The position numbers were made by a program, and so were the translations under genes. This document shows positions 37,639 through 49,324 of a stretch of DNA of 64,000 nt, in pieces. Numbering within the stretch: position 1 is the stretch's first letter; every line of letters starts with the position of its first letter. The notes beneath the pieces are model-generated. The model did no database searches, was not told the DNA's origin, and saw nothing but the letters and a program-made list of their open reading frames with translations. Where the stretch lies: the NCBI RefSeq assembly GCF_000189275.1, contig NZ_AEVT01000090.1, positions 1-64,000 on the forward strand. Direction: 5' to 3'. This DNA is from Vibrio sinaloensis DSM 21326 (GTDB lineage: Bacteria > Pseudomonadota > Gammaproteobacteria > Enterobacterales > Vibrionaceae).

Positions 37639-38565
37639 ATGAACAATTTCACCCATAAAGTGTATCTTCTCACCGAAGATGATGCGACGTACCAAGCACT
37701 GCTTAATCAAGCAGACTTGCCAGAACTTGAAATCACGGACTCTCGCCAAGAAGCGAACATCTTACTCACCTCTCCGCCAATGGCCTCTCCCTGTATCTCA
37801 GAGTTTAGCAGCTTGGAATGGATTCAATCGATTTATGCAGGAGTCGATGCTTTAGTCCCTTCTTTAGAGAACTTCTCTGGCGAACTCACCAATGTAAAAG
37901 GAATCTTTGGGCAACAAATTTCAGAGTATGTACTGGGTTACCTCATCCAACATTGTCGCCATTTCAACCACTACCAAGCACAACAACACAATCAGAGTTG
38001 GCAACCCAAGGCTTATCGCTCTCTCAACACTCTGAATCTGGTGATATTGGGCACTGGCTCTATTGGCAGTTACCTTGCTGCAACGGCTAAAGCATTTGGT
38101 TTGCATGTGGCAGGAGTCAATCGAAGTGGTATTCCTGCGAAAAACAGCCCCTTTGATACCACCTACCACATTCAAGAACTGTCTACCGCTCTCAAACATG
38201 CTGATGTGATAGTCAATACCTTACCGGATACCTCAGAAACACAAGGCATATTTAATCAAGAGACACTAAGCCATTGCCACAAGGCACTACTGTTCAATGT
38301 AGGCCGAGGAAGTGCAATAGATGAACAAGCCATAATCACTGCTCTCGAAAAACATTGGCTTGAGCACGCTTTTCTTGATGTGTTTGAACAAGAACCTTTA
38401 GCGCCGCAACACCCATTTTGGTCTCACCCCAATATCACCATCACACCTCATATCGCTGCAATTAGCTTTCCGGAACAAGTGGTAGAAATCTTTACTGACA
38501 ACTACCATCGATGGCGTGACGGATTTGGATTGTTGAACCAAATTGACCTCGATAAGGGCTATTGA
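37639..38565 (+). CDS. D-2-hydroxyacid dehydrogenase (GhrA-like)
   Basis: NAD(P)-dependent dehydrogenase of 308 residues. The Rossmann motif LGTGSIGSYLAATAKAFG sits near residue 145; the catalytic Arg is in FNVGRGSAIDEQ, the Glu in FEQEPLAPQHPFW and the His in ITPHIAA. Length and pattern suit a glyoxylate/hydroxypyruvate reductase, but the substrate is not determined. ATG 37639 follows AGGGAAAA. It is divergent from yjaG and 13 bases before the uracil-DNA-glycosylase-like gene. Confidence 0.88.
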   Translation: MNNFTHKVYLLTEDDATYQALLNQADLPELEITDSRQEANILLTSPPMASPCISEFSSLEWIQSIYAGVDALVPSLENFSGELTNVKGIFGQQISEYVLGYLIQHCRHFNHYQAQQHNQSWQPKAYRSLNTLNLVILGTGSIGSYLAATAKAFGLHVAGVNRSGIPAKNSPFDTTYHIQELSTALKHADVIVNTLPDTSETQGIFNQETLSHCHKALLFNVGRGSAIDEQAIITALEKHWLEHAFLDVFEQEPLAPQHPFWSHPNITITPHIAAISFPEQVVEIFTDNYHRWRDGFGLLNQIDLDKGY

Positions 38566-38578
38566 GGCGAAAATAAAT

Positions 38579-39160
38579 ATGAATACGCTAGATCAGCTAC
38601 TCACACAAGTAACCAACTGCAGAGTTTGCCAGCCTTACCTAAAGCTTGGCTGTAACCCTGTCATTCAAGCCAATGAAGCGGCCAAGTTGTTGATTATTGG
38701 TCAAGCACCGGGGTTAAAAGTACATCATAGCTCAATACCTTGGAACGACCCCAGCGGTGATCGGCTACGGCAATGGCTAGCGCTAGATAAAGAGCAATTC
38801 TATGACCCTAAACAAATCGCCATCATGCCTATGGGTTTGTGTTACCCGGGGAAAGGAAAAAGTGGCGATTTACCACCACGAAAAGAGTGCGCGCCGCTGT
38901 GGCATACACCAATATTAGAGCAACTGCCTAACATTGAAATGACCTTACTCATTGGCCAATATGCACAAAGCTATTATTTGCAGGATAAGCCTAAGACATT
39001 AACTGAGACAGTGAAAAGCTGGCGACGCTGGGCTCCTCACTACCTGCCGCTCCCCCATCCGTCACCAAGAAACACCTTATGGCTGCGTAATAACCCTTGG
39101 TTTGAGGAAGACGTGGTGAGTTACATTCGAGATCATGTTCATCAACAGCTCGGTAATTAA
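38579..39160 (+). CDS. Uracil-DNA glycosylase family protein
   Basis: 193-residue member of the UDG superfamily (COG1573-like). Active-site motifs are LLIIGQAPGLKVHH near residue 45 and the C-terminal LPHPSPRNTLW. Several Cys (CRVC near 17-20, C28, then CYPGKG and KECAP) could ligate an iron-sulfur cluster as in family 4/5 enzymes, though the spacing is not the standard one I know. Whether it excises uracil is unproven. It follows the dehydrogenase gene with 13 bases between, so the pair is probably cotranscribed. Confidence 0.82.
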   Translation: MNTLDQLLTQVTNCRVCQPYLKLGCNPVIQANEAAKLLIIGQAPGLKVHHSSIPWNDPSGDRLRQWLALDKEQFYDPKQIAIMPMGLCYPGKGKSGDLPPRKECAPLWHTPILEQLPNIEMTLLIGQYAQSYYLQDKPKTLTETVKSWRRWAPHYLPLPHPSPRNTLWLRNNPWFEEDVVSYIRDHVHQQLGN

Positions 39161-39180
39161 AAGCTCCCGAAGGAGCTTTT
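39159..39180. terminator. Small bidirectional terminator between the UDG-like gene and ugd
   Basis: AAAAGCTCC / GGAGCTTTT with a CGAA loop; modest T tails on both strands. Confidence 0.65.
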
Positions 39181-39191
39181 GATGTCTTTGA

Positions 39192-40358
39192 TTAGTCAGA
39201 ACCAAATAAATCTCGGGTGTAAACCTTATCCGCGACATCAGCAAGCTCTTGAGCCATCCGATTCGAGACAATCACATCAGATTGGGCTTTGAATTGGTCG
39301 AGATCGCGGATAACTTGAGAATGGAAAAACTCATCGTCTTCAAGTACCGGTTCGTACACCACCACCGTAATACCCTTGGCCTTCAAACGCTTCATGATTC
39401 CTTGAATGGACGACGCGCGGAAGTTATCCGACCCTGCTTTCATGATAAGACGGTAGATCCCGACGACTTTAGGGTTACGCTTTAAAATCGACTCAGCGAC
39501 AAAATCTTTACGAGTGCGGTTCGCTTCAACAATCGCACCAATAATATTGTTCGGTACCGCTTGGTAGTTAGCCAACAGCTGCTTGGTATCTTTAGGTAAG
39601 CAGTAACCACCGTAACCAAATGATGGGTTGTTGTAATGGTTGCCAATACGAGGGTCTAACCCAACACCTTGGATAATCTGACGCGTATCTAAGCCATGTG
39701 CTTCAGCATACGAATCTAACTCATTGAAATAAGCGACTCGCATGGCTAAATAGGTATTGGAAAACAACTTGACGGCTTCGGCTTCGGTTGAATTCGTCAA
39801 CAAGACTTCAATATCTTGTTTTTCAGCCCCTTCCACCAATAAATTGGCAAACTCCTGAGCACGCTCGCTCTGCTCACCCACAATGATTCGAGATGGATGG
39901 AGATTGTCGTATAGCGCTTTACCCTCACGAAGAAACTCAGGTGAAAAGATAATATTCTCACAACCTAACTCTTGCTTAATGCGCTCGGTGTAACCGACTG
40001 GCACGGTAGACTTAATGACCATCACCGCGTCAGGATTAATCGCCAGAACATCTTGAATCACAGATTCTACCGATGACGTATTAAAGTAGTTAGTTACGGG
40101 ATCGTAGTCAGTTGGCGTTGCAATCACGACAAATCGTGCATCTTGGTAAGCGTGTTGTTTATCCGTCGTTGCCTCGAAATCTATCTCTTTATTGGCTAGG
40201 AATTCTTCTATCTCAGCATCTACGATTGGAGAAACTTTACTATTGAGCAACTCAACTTTTGCTTCGATGACATCCAATGCAACAACTTGATGATGTTGCG
40301 CCAACAACATAGCGTTAGATAATCCAACATAACCGGTACCCGCTACGGCAATTTTCAT
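39192..40358 (-). CDS. ugd: UDP-glucose 6-dehydrogenase
   Basis: Oxidises UDP-glucose to UDP-glucuronate, a precursor for capsule and other surface polymers. 388 residues, same as E. coli Ugd. [16 protein letters not shown] is the NAD-binding start, and the catalytic Cys is in [14 protein letters not shown]. An in-frame extension to 40451 is rejected. It stands alone on the minus strand between terminators, about 3 kb from the export genes it may serve. Confidence 0.96.
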   Translation of the reverse strand: MKIAVAGTGYVGLSNAMLLAQHHQVVALDVIEAKVELLNSKVSPIVDAEIEEFLANKEIDFEATTDKQHAYQDARFVVIATPTDYDPVTNYFNTSSVESVIQDVLAINPDAVMVIKSTVPVGYTERIKQELGCENIIFSPEFLREGKALYDNLHPSRIIVGEQSERAQEFANLLVEGAEKQDIEVLLTNSTEAEAVKLFSNTYLAMRVAYFNELDSYAEAHGLDTRQIIQGVGLDPRIGNHYNNPSFGYGGYCLPKDTKQLLANYQAVPNNIIGAIVEANRTRKDFVAESILKRNPKVVGIYRLIMKAGSDNFRASSIQGIMKRLKAKGITVVVYEPVLEDDEFFHSQVIRDLDQFKAQSDVIVSNRMAQELADVADKVYTRDLFGSD

Positions 40359-40467
40359 TGCTAACCTCGTTTTCTCTGATCGGAAGGATATTGAAGTGGC
40401 GACTATGATAGCACCAAGTAAACTATCGTGCGAGAACGCCGATACCCGCACTCCAACATTACAAAAA

Positions 40468-40497
40468 CCAAAAACGGAGGCACAAGTGCCTCCGTTT
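40468..40497 (-). terminator. Terminator after groL (minus strand)
   Basis: AAACGGAGGCAC / GTGCCTCCGTTT, 12 pairs and a two-base tip, with T5 on the minus strand. Confidence 0.9.
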
Positions 40498-40526
40498 CAA
40501 TGGTCATAGATGAGACTAAACGGCGA

Positions 40527-42188
<1,662 letters not shown>

Positions 42189-42246
42189 CTAATTCTGTGT
42201 TTTATTTCGTTTTGAATCTGAGCAAAAAATTACTCAATGATTGCTA

Positions 42247-42537
42247 TTACTCAACGATTGCCATGATGTCGTTCTCAGACATAACTAGCACTTCTTTACC
42301 GTCGATCTTTTCAGTTTTCGTGCCGTAACCTTCAGCGAAGATAACCGTATCACCCACTTTTACATCTAGTGGAAGTACCGTGCCGTTCTCTAGAATGCGG
42401 CCTTTACCTACAGCTAGCACTACGCCGCGAGTTGATTTCTCTGCAGCTGAACCAGTTAGCACGATGCCACCAGCAGACTTAGATTCTACTTCTTTGCGCT
42501 CTACGATAACTCGGTCGTGTAATGGACGAATGTTCAT
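42247..42537 (-). CDS. groS: Co-chaperonin GroES
   Basis: Heptameric lid of the GroEL chamber. 96 residues (E. coli 97); starts [16 protein letters not shown] and contains the mobile loop around [20 protein letters not shown] precedes the start. First gene of groESL. Confidence 0.99.
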   Translation of the reverse strand: MNIRPLHDRVIVERKEVESKSAGGIVLTGSAAEKSTRGVVLAVGKGRILENGTVLPLDVKVGDTVIFAEGYGTKTEKIDGKEVLVMSENDIMAIVE

Positions 42538-42605
42538 CGGTCGTCTCTCCTGAAAATTTCCATGATAGATGTGATAAATGGCTTTGGAAGCCTTGTGGTA
42601 ACTAT

Positions 42606-42635
42606 ATGTGGGGCAAATTTACCAAACCCAAGGGG
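42606..42635 (-). promoter_or_regulatory. Sigma32-type heat-shock promoter of groESL
   Basis: Read on the minus strand: CCCCTTGGG (-35, 42627-42635), 13 bases, CCCCACAT (-10, 42606-42613). This matches the CTTGAA / CCCCAT pattern of sigma32 promoters and the E. coli groE promoter arrangement. No CIRCE operator is seen. Confidence 0.75.
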
Positions 42636-42822
42636 CGGCAACATTTTTTTTGTGATCATGGTCAGAGAAGGGAAAAGATAGGCGCCGATGCGAGATAACT
42701 GCTTATGAAGAAGTAAAGAGTCCGACTTTATAGAAGATAGCCACCACCCCAGAGAATGGGAGTTCACGCACGCGTAAGCACCGCTAGTAATAAGAGAATC
42801 ACAGTAGACCGCTACCCACTAA

Positions 42823-43155
42823 TCACCTCCACGCATCGAAAGGAATAATATCAGCGCTCTGCTTTGGTTCCTCATAACTCTCTTGTTCGATGATGTCTTG
42901 AAACTTAATCATTTGAGAAACCAGTTCTCGCATTAACACCACATTGGCTTGATTTGGGTTTTTACAACGACTGACAACCCTATCAATGTGACTTTGCTGA
43001 GCCCACAGCCTCGCTTGCATCTCATCGGAAGCAGACAAAATTAGCTCCTCACACATGTCTTGCTTGAACTGTCGGAATGCTTCTGGGTTTTGCTGCGCTA
43101 ACTCGACCAACTCATCAAAGGGAGGAAGGGTTTGGCTGATTAATGGTGCACTCAT
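42823..43155 (-). CDS. DUF3135 domain protein
   Basis: 110-residue cytoplasmic protein matching the small DUF3135 family common in Vibrio and relatives; LPPFDELVELAQQNPEAFRQFKQDMCEELI is the typical first half. It is helical and charged, with no catalytic motif visible. The start at 43155 has a perfect AAAGGAGG site; an in-frame extension to 43185 overlaps that site. Function unknown. Confidence 0.85.
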   Translation of the reverse strand: MSAPLISQTLPPFDELVELAQQNPEAFRQFKQDMCEELILSASDEMQARLWAQQSHIDRVVSRCKNPNQANVVLMRELVSQMIKFQDIIEQESYEEPKQSADIIPFDAWR

Positions 43156-43556
43156 GCGGCCTCCTTTCGTTGATTCTTCTATCAACGTCTAAGCAAAGCT
43201 TAGCCAACTAACGCCACTCAAGTCACTTTAAGAGTAATATTCTCATAAACAAGACAGTGAGAAACGCTTCAATTGATTCGTGTAAGTTTTTAATCAAGGC
43301 ACATAATGACAAATATCTTTATTCAAACTCTCAAAACCTCAACCTTAATCCCATAAATACGTAGTTCACAATTGCGGCAACAACGAATGTATGGATAATT
43401 AGGTGACTAACCGTATGCATAGTACAATCGCCAAATAGACTTTATTAATACATACACAATCTAGCGCCAACAAGTTTGGCATGTGCTTTTATTTAAACTC
43501 TTATCCAGCAACAAATTGGTGCTGTAATAAATAATTAATTTAACGACTTAGCAGAC
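43156..43556. other. AT-rich spacer upstream of the polysaccharide export genes
   Basis: 401 bases without a gene. It becomes AT-rich toward wza, as is common ahead of capsule loci. A TACAAT (about 43424-43429) could be a -10 element. I found no JUMPstart/ops element and no sigma54 site. Confidence 0.5.
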
Positions 43557-44690
43557 ATGGAATTTAAAAAAAAGCTTTTGCTTACGATGGTTTTCCCAGC
43601 GTTACTGGCAGGATGTACGACACCAGGCTCACATATTTCAACAGACAATAAGAATATTGTTGAAACGGAAGTCGACCAAGAGTCTTCACTCTCAGAGCAA
43701 GTTAACCTTTACCCTCTTACCGCTCAAACAGTAAGTTTGTATCCCGGAGAGAGAAGTTTTTCTTCGCAAGCTAACCCAAAACTGGAACAGCAAATCGCTA
43801 ACTATGAGTATCGTATTGGCCCTGGAGATATTCTGAACGTTACGGTTTGGGATCATCCTGAGTTAACCATTCCAGCAGGCTCATATCGAAGCGCATCTGA
43901 AGCGGGTAACTGGGTGCATGCTGACGGTACCATTTTCTACCCCTATATAGGCACCGTGGACGTTCAGGGTAAAACTGTGCGAGAAATTCGTGCGGATATT
44001 GCGACTCGATTAGCAAAGTACCTCGAAAGCCCTCAAGTAGATGTTAATGTCGCTGCCTTCCGTTCGCAAAAAGCGTATATCACTGGTGCCATTTCTAAGC
44101 CCGGGCAGCAAGCCATTACCAACATCCCGTTGACCTTATTGGATGCAGTTAACCGAGCAGGTGGTTTAGCTAGTGATGCTGACTGGCGAAATGTGACGCT
44201 AACACGTAATGGTGTCGAAGAGTCTCTTTCCCTTTATGCACTGATGCAGCGAGGAGATTTACAGCAGAACAAACTATTGCAATCAGGCGACATCGTTCAT
44301 GTACCTCGCGACGACAACCAAAAGGTTTTCGTAATGGGTGAAGTCAACGATCCGAAACTACTAAAAATGGATCGTGCAGGCATGAGTCTAACAGAAGCAC
44401 TCAGCAATGTTGGCGGTATTAACGAACTCTCCGCCGATGCGACAGGTGTGTTTGTCATTCGAACTTCTAGCGAAAAGTCTGAACACCTAGCCGATATTTT
44501 CCAACTGAATATCAAAGATGCATCAGCACTGGTGATTGGTACTGAGTTTGACCTCAAACCTTATGATATTGTCTATGTTACTGCTGCGCCAATCACTCGT
44601 TGGAACCGTGTTATTAGCCAGCTCATGCCAACAATCACTGGCTTTAATGAGCTGACAGAAGGTGCATTGCGCATTAGAAACTGGCCCTAG
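43557..44690 (+). CDS. wza: Outer-membrane polysaccharide export lipoprotein, Wza-like
   Basis: Forms the outer-membrane channel for capsule or exopolysaccharide. 377 residues with a lipoprotein signal ending LLAGC (C20), a Poly_export domain (about 85-175, [19 protein letters not shown] and [21 protein letters not shown]), two SLBB domains (about 170-335), and a C-terminal segment ([17 protein letters not shown]) that corresponds to Wza's membrane-spanning helix. Start codon follows weak purine-rich DNA. First gene of the wza-wzb-wzc export operon. Confidence 0.93.
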   Translation: MEFKKKLLLTMVFPALLAGCTTPGSHISTDNKNIVETEVDQESSLSEQVNLYPLTAQTVSLYPGERSFSSQANPKLEQQIANYEYRIGPGDILNVTVWDHPELTIPAGSYRSASEAGNWVHADGTIFYPYIGTVDVQGKTVREIRADIATRLAKYLESPQVDVNVAAFRSQKAYITGAISKPGQQAITNIPLTLLDAVNRAGGLASDADWRNVTLTRNGVEESLSLYALMQRGDLQQNKLLQSGDIVHVPRDDNQKVFVMGEVNDPKLLKMDRAGMSLTEALSNVGGINELSADATGVFVIRTSSEKSEHLADIFQLNIKDASALVIGTEFDLKPYDIVYVTAAPITRWNRVISQLMPTITGFNELTEGALRIRNWP

Positions 44691-44753
44691 TTACTTGTAA
44701 ACGAATGGAGAGCCACGTTGGGTGACAAACCAGCGTGGCGCAAAAGAAAATCA

Positions 44754-45194
44754 ATGTTCAATAAAATTTTAGTTGTATGCGTCGGTAATATTTGCCGTTC
44801 ACCGACCGGAGAGCGAGTCTTACAAAAGCTTCTACCAAGCAAGCAAGTTAACTCTGCTGGTATAGCCGCAGAAAAAAGCGGACTAGTAGGAAAGCCTGCA
44901 GACAGTATGGCCATTGAGCTCGCCTCTGAAAACGGAGTATGCCTTGAAGGACACGAAGCGCAACAGCTAACCTCAGCACTCTGCGCTCAGTACGACCTTA
45001 TTCTTGTAATGGAAAAAGGGCATATGGAAGCTCTGACTTCGATGGCACCACAAGCCCGTGGTAAAACCATGCTGTTTGGACAGTGGCTAGGGCAACAGGA
45101 TATTCCTGACCCATACCGTCAAAGTCGGGAGGCCTTTGAGCACGCGTACCAACTTATCGAAAAATCAGCGGAAGCATGGGCGAAAAAACTCTAA
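44754..45194 (+). CDS. wzb: Low-molecular-weight protein tyrosine phosphatase, Wzb-like
   Basis: Dephosphorylates the tyrosine-rich tail of Wzc, cycling the export machine. 146 residues with the CX5R loop at C9-R15 (VVCVGNICRSPTGER) and the general-acid Asp in IPDPYRQS near the C-terminus. The start is ATG 44754; an in-frame TTG upstream is rejected. It lies between wza and wzc, 63 bases after wza. Confidence 0.95.
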   Translation: MFNKILVVCVGNICRSPTGERVLQKLLPSKQVNSAGIAAEKSGLVGKPADSMAIELASENGVCLEGHEAQQLTSALCAQYDLILVMEKGHMEALTSMAPQARGKTMLFGQWLGQQDIPDPYRQSREAFEHAYQLIEKSAEAWAKKL

Positions 45195-45231
45195 CGCCGA
45201 GTTGCCAAGATTAAAGAAACCTAAATATATT

Positions 45232-47394
45232 ATGACAGCACAACAATCTCGACCAACGACTGAACATTCCTCAGATGAAATCGATCTTGGGAAACTACTT
45301 GGCATCTTACTGGATGCAAAATGGCTAATCATTCTTACCACCATTGTTTTCGCATTCTCCGGTGTAGCCATCGCCCTTTTATCGACTCCTATCTTCAAAG
45401 CGGACGCCTTAATACAAATAGAGCAAAAAAGCTCTGGTGGCATTTCTGCGATGGTAGGTGATATGGGAGAACTGTTTTCTCAAGAGTCATCCGCCACAAC
45501 AGAGATTGAAATCATCAAGTCTCGCATGATTCTTGGTGATACAGTCGATAAGTTTAACTTAACGACCGTTGTTTCCCCTTCTTACTTCCCTGTCATTGGT
45601 CAAGGTATTGCTCGCTTGAGTGGAGAGGTTAACAACCTTCATATCAGCCGCTTTGATTTACCGGACTATGCTGTAGGTATGGCGCATACTCTGATCGTTA
45701 CAGACGAAGAAAAACAACAATATCAGTTGCTCCGTGAGGATGAGAGAGTAGTACTGGAAGGACGTGCAGGAGAACTCGTTCAAAATGACGGCTATGCGCT
45801 ATTTGTCACCAATATCCAATCAAGTAACAACTTTGAGTTTAACATTGCAAAACGTTCACAGTTAGAAGCGATTGAATGGCTCAAGCGAAACCTATCTATT
45901 AGCGAGCGCGGTAAGCAAACAGGCATACTGAGTTTGAGTTTCGAAGGTGAAAATCGCACTCTTATCAACAGTATTCTCAATCACATTAGTCAAACCTATT
46001 TCTTGCAAAATGTTGAGCGCAATTCTGCTGAAGCGGAAAAAAGCCTAGTCTTTCTTAAAGATCATCTGCCCGAAATTAAAACCAAGCTGAACTCTTCGGA
46101 AGATATACTCAACCAATACCGTCAAGATAATGAATCGGTAGATTTAGGTTTAGAGGCTCAGTCAACCCTAAAGGTGATGGTTGCACTGGAAGCTCAGCTA
46201 AATGAGCTGACGTTTAAAGAAAGTGACATTAGCCAACGCTTTACCAAAGACCACCCAGCATACCGCTCTTTACTAGATAAGCGCCAAACCTTACTTAATG
46301 AAAAAGAGCGTCTCAATCAACAAGTGCAAAAGCTACCAAAAACGCAGCGTGAAATTTTACGCATGACGCGTGATGTAGAAGTAAATCAACAAATCTATAT
46401 TCAGCTTCTTAATAAAGTTCAAGAACTGAGTATTATTAAAGCGGGAACTGTAGGCAATGTGCGTATCCTAGACTCTGCGCAAACCTATGCCGCTCCAGTG
46501 AAACCTAAGAAGCCTTTGATTATCGTGCTTGCCACCTTACTTGGTGGAGTGTTGAGCGTTGCGTTTGTACTGGTCAAAGCGGCATTCCATCGCGGGATTG
46601 AAAACCCTGATGAAATAGAGCAAATAGGCCTCGCTGTTTACGCAAGTGTTCCGCGCTCTGAAATGCAAGAGAGCTTATTTAATAGAACGAAAAAGAAAGC
46701 ACGTGAAGGCCAAATGGCGTTGCTTGCGGAGGCAAACCCAGCCGACCTTTCTGTTGAAGCTCTAAGGGGTCTACGTACCAGCTTGCACTTCGCCATGATG
46801 GAGGCGGAAAACAATGTACTGATGATCTCAGGTCCAGCCCCAGGCATTGGTAAATCGTTTGTCTCAACTAACTTTGCTGCAGTCGCGGCTAAAACAGGCC
46901 AACGAGTATTATTGATTGATGCCGATATGCGCAAAGGCTACCTGCAAAAGCAATTTGGTTTAAAGTGGGACAACGGCCTATCTGACTTGCTGAGTGGCAA
47001 AATCGAGCGAGCTCAATCAATCGTGAGCACAACGATTGAAAATCTCGACATAATAACCCGGGGGCAAGTGCCACCAAACCCATCAGAATTGTTGATGCAC
47101 CCACGCTTTAAAGAGTTGCTAGAGTGGGCAAGCACTGAATACGATTTAGTCATCGTCGATACCCCACCCGTTTTAGCGGTTACTGATCCAAGCATTGTTG
47201 GAGCGCTAGCAGGCACGACCTTAATGGTGGCCCGTTTTGGTCAAAACACAGTAAAAGAAATTGATGTTGCACGTGACCGTTTTGAAAAAGCAGGTATTGA
47301 AGTGAAAGGGGTTATTCTCAACGCCGTTGAGAAGAAAGCATCAAGCTCATATGGTTACGGTTATTATAACTACGCTTATAAAAGCGATAGTTGA
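45232..47394 (+). CDS. wzc: Polysaccharide co-polymerase / tyrosine autokinase, Wzc-like
   Basis: Inner-membrane tyrosine kinase controlling polymer length and export. 720 residues, as in E. coli Wzc. Two helices (about 30-50 and 425-445) bracket a large periplasmic domain with coiled coils; the C-terminal BY-kinase domain has Walker A GIGKS (K541), Walker A' LLIDADMRKG and Walker B LVIVDTPP, and ends in the tyrosine cluster SSYGYGYYNYAY, the autophosphorylation and Wzb target. The start at 45232 (MTAQQSR) avoids a 96-base overlap with wzb. Operon with wza and wzb. Confidence 0.95.
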   Translation: MTAQQSRPTTEHSSDEIDLGKLLGILLDAKWLIILTTIVFAFSGVAIALLSTPIFKADALIQIEQKSSGGISAMVGDMGELFSQESSATTEIEIIKSRMILGDTVDKFNLTTVVSPSYFPVIGQGIARLSGEVNNLHISRFDLPDYAVGMAHTLIVTDEEKQQYQLLREDERVVLEGRAGELVQNDGYALFVTNIQSSNNFEFNIAKRSQLEAIEWLKRNLSISERGKQTGILSLSFEGENRTLINSILNHISQTYFLQNVERNSAEAEKSLVFLKDHLPEIKTKLNSSEDILNQYRQDNESVDLGLEAQSTLKVMVALEAQLNELTFKESDISQRFTKDHPAYRSLLDKRQTLLNEKERLNQQVQKLPKTQREILRMTRDVEVNQQIYIQLLNKVQELSIIKAGTVGNVRILDSAQTYAAPVKPKKPLIIVLATLLGGVLSVAFVLVKAAFHRGIENPDEIEQIGLAVYASVPRSEMQESLFNRTKKKAREGQMALLAEANPADLSVEALRGLRTSLHFAMMEAENNVLMISGPAPGIGKSFVSTNFAAVAAKTGQRVLLIDADMRKGYLQKQFGLKWDNGLSDLLSGKIERAQSIVSTTIENLDIITRGQVPPNPSELLMHPRFKELLEWASTEYDLVIVDTPPVLAVTDPSIVGALAGTTLMVARFGQNTVKEIDVARDRFEKAGIEVKGVILNAVEKKASSSYGYGYYNYAYKSDS

Positions 47395-47541
47395 TTAATA
47401 AGATCAACGGTTGGTGATATTCATATAAAACAAATTGTTAATTAATTTACACTTTGCAGAATGTCACATAGAATAACCTTTGGGGTGATTAAAATTCCTC
47501 CAACATCGATGTGTTAATTGTAAATTTACAAGGATAATTCA

Positions 47542-47793
47542 ATGAAAAATATTGCTCTAGCAATGTTAGTTGCACTAGGTGCAGCAACAAACGCTTTCGC
47601 AGCAACTGAAGCGGCGACAGGAACCGCTGCGACAGCAAGCGGCGGTGCGGCTGGTGGTGCGGCTGCAACAACAGCAGCGGCTGGTGTTGCAACCACTACT
47701 GCTGTAGCTATCGGCGCAGCTGTTGCAGTCGCAGTTGTAGCAGTTGCTGCATCTGACAACGATGGTACTGATGGTACTGATGGCACTAACTAA
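47542..47793 (+). CDS. Small secreted Ala-rich protein, YjbE-like
   Basis: 83 residues: a signal peptide (cleavage likely after NAFA, residue 20), an Ala/Thr/Gly-rich stretch, a hydrophobic segment (about 50-70, TTTAVAIGAAVAVAVVAVA) and a tail of three DGT repeats coded by a nine-base repeat (47761-47787). Composition, length and place before yjbF match E. coli YjbE, whose function is unknown. It has its own upstream spacer and a strong terminator after it, so a large excess of this short transcript is possible. Confidence 0.75.
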   Translation: MKNIALAMLVALGAATNAFAATEAATGTAATASGGAAGGAAATTAAAGVATTTAVAIGAAVAVAVVAVAASDNDGTDGTDGTN

Positions 47794-47810
47794 TTGTTAG
47801 TGGATAGATT

Positions 47811-47843
47811 AAACACCCTTAGCTGTGCTAAGGGTGTTTTTTT
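47811..47843 (+). terminator. Terminator after the yjbE-like gene
   Basis: AAACACCCTTAG / CTAAGGGTGTTT, five-base loop, then T run. It lies between the yjbE-like and yjbF genes, so downstream expression relies on readthrough or a local promoter. Confidence 0.9.
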
Positions 47844-47884
47844 AGTTTTAAAACAATACCTATTGTCATTGTCAGGATGAACAA

Positions 47885-48544
47885 ATGACTCATTTAATTA
47901 GAAGCCTCGTAATTCTAGCTGTTTGCCTTATTGCTGGCTGCTCGCAACGATTTCAAGATGTCAACTCCACAATCGATGAAGCACTCTTCGGGGTCGATGA
48001 CATCGTACTCAGCGTAGAAAAAGTTGAGCAACTTCCTTACGCTAGTATGTATGTGCGCATCAATGATGGGCCACAAATATTTATGGTACTCGCTTTTGTC
48101 GACACTAACCCTGTGACAGGCAATAAACAATTTAAATGGCTCTCATCCGATAGCGCTATGATCACCACAGAAAACGGTCGCGTAGTAAAAACCACCCACT
48201 TACCCGATGCCAATTTAGCAGGGTTATCCGCCTCAAATGCCCACACATCTCCAACGACTGAAACAACATCATGGCAAAGTGAGTACGATTGGCAACCTGA
48301 TTATCATTACGGAGAGAGAGCTATAGTAGAAAGCTTTCCGACTGGATTCGAGACCGTACAATCTTTACTTTGGAAGAAAGAAACACGTCAAGTTCAAGAA
48401 GTCATTACCTTTACTGAAAGCCAACAATCAATGACGAGCAAATATTGGATTGACACTCAAGGTGATGTAGTTAAAAGCCAACAGTGGCTTGTCCCACAAC
48501 GTCTCAAAGTCGACATTGAAATTTTAAAGCCCTATGCAGAGTAA
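47885..48544 (+). CDS. yjbF: YjbF/GfcB-family lipoprotein
   Basis: 219-residue lipoprotein; signal peptide ends LIAGC (C19). The mature part resembles the YjbF/GfcB family (NSTIDEALFG, AFVDTNPVTGNKQFKWLSSD, ALITTENGR-like segment). In E. coli, yjbEFGH and gfcABCDE are exopolysaccharide or group-4 capsule genes, and the exact role of this protein is not settled. The yjbG gene begins six bases after its stop. Confidence 0.88.
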   Translation: MTHLIRSLVILAVCLIAGCSQRFQDVNSTIDEALFGVDDIVLSVEKVEQLPYASMYVRINDGPQIFMVLAFVDTNPVTGNKQFKWLSSDSAMITTENGRVVKTTHLPDANLAGLSASNAHTSPTTETTSWQSEYDWQPDYHYGERAIVESFPTGFETVQSLLWKKETRQVQEVITFTESQQSMTSKYWIDTQGDVVKSQQWLVPQRLKVDIEILKPYAE

Positions 48545-48550
48545 ATAGAT

Positions 48551-49324
48551 ATGACACACTTGATAACTTATCACTCGAAACTCATTTGCAAGGCGATTTG
48601 CTTAAGCTTTCTTGCTTTCATCCCTAGCACATTTGCAACAGCAGTTAAGATTACCCTTCCCGCGGATAACATCGCTTTGGAGTATCAGCATCCTGTACGC
48701 TTAGAGCAGGTAATTAACGATATCATTCAGCAAGGTGGCAACACTCAACCCAGTAATTATCCACTCGCAAACCAGCTATTTAACCTGGATAAGCAACAGC
48801 AAGTCGACAAACTAAAAAAAGAAATACTGCTAGGGTTGAAAGAACTGGTTACAGAGGGGCTTATTGCAAATGAATCAGCTGGGCTTGTCATAGAACAAGT
48901 AGAAAACTGGGATGTCGTTTACCGAGAGCTTATAGAATTAGATTTCGATACAATTCGAACCCAGCCTTCAGCCAACCCGATGCTCCAAGGAAACCTAGAG
49001 TTCATCAGCCCTAAGCGTTCTCAGGAATTATCGTTCGAGGGGTTACTGTTTCCCCCTCAAAAAGTGCCGTTTGATGCATCACAACCATTGAGTGAATACT
49101 TTCGTAAGCTGAACTTACTTTCCAACGCTCACCCTAGCTATGCATGGATAATCTACCCAAATGGTCACTTTGTTCGTGCGGGTTACGCATATTGGAATGA
49201 GCAAAAAACTCAGTTAACGCCAGGGAGCGCTGTCTTCATTGGCTTTAATTCTGAAGATTTAGAAATACAAAAGATCGAAGAGCGAATTGTTCAGCTTATA
49301 TCTATGAGAAAAAGTGCCAAATGA
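48551..49324 (+). CDS. yjbG: YjbG/GfcC-family capsule biosynthesis protein
   Basis: 257-residue periplasmic protein with a cleavable signal peptide (about 1-28, ending STFATA). It shows the GfcC fold pattern: two SLBB-like beta-grasp regions, and PSYAWIIYPNGHFVRAGYAYWNE near the C-terminus. The stop overlaps the yjbH start (ATGA), indicating translational coupling. Probably a periplasmic accessory to polysaccharide export. Confidence 0.88.
   Translation: MTHLITYHSKLICKAICLSFLAFIPSTFATAVKITLPADNIALEYQHPVRLEQVINDIIQQGGNTQPSNYPLANQLFNLDKQQQVDKLKKEILLGLKELVTEGLIANESAGLVIEQVENWDVVYRELIELDFDTIRTQPSANPMLQGNLEFISPKRSQELSFEGLLFPPQKVPFDASQPLSEYFRKLNLLSNAHPSYAWIIYPNGHFVRAGYAYWNEQKTQLTPGSAVFIGFNSEDLEIQKIEERIVQLISMRKSAK

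Noticed and set aside
42534..42767. 77-codon minus-strand frame upstream of groS
   Set aside because: It covers the heat-shock promoter and leader; no ribosome site and no conserved look.
47489..47786. Two minus-strand frames opposite the yjbE-like gene
   Set aside because: Low-complexity antisense of an Ala-rich gene; they also lack starts with ribosome sites.
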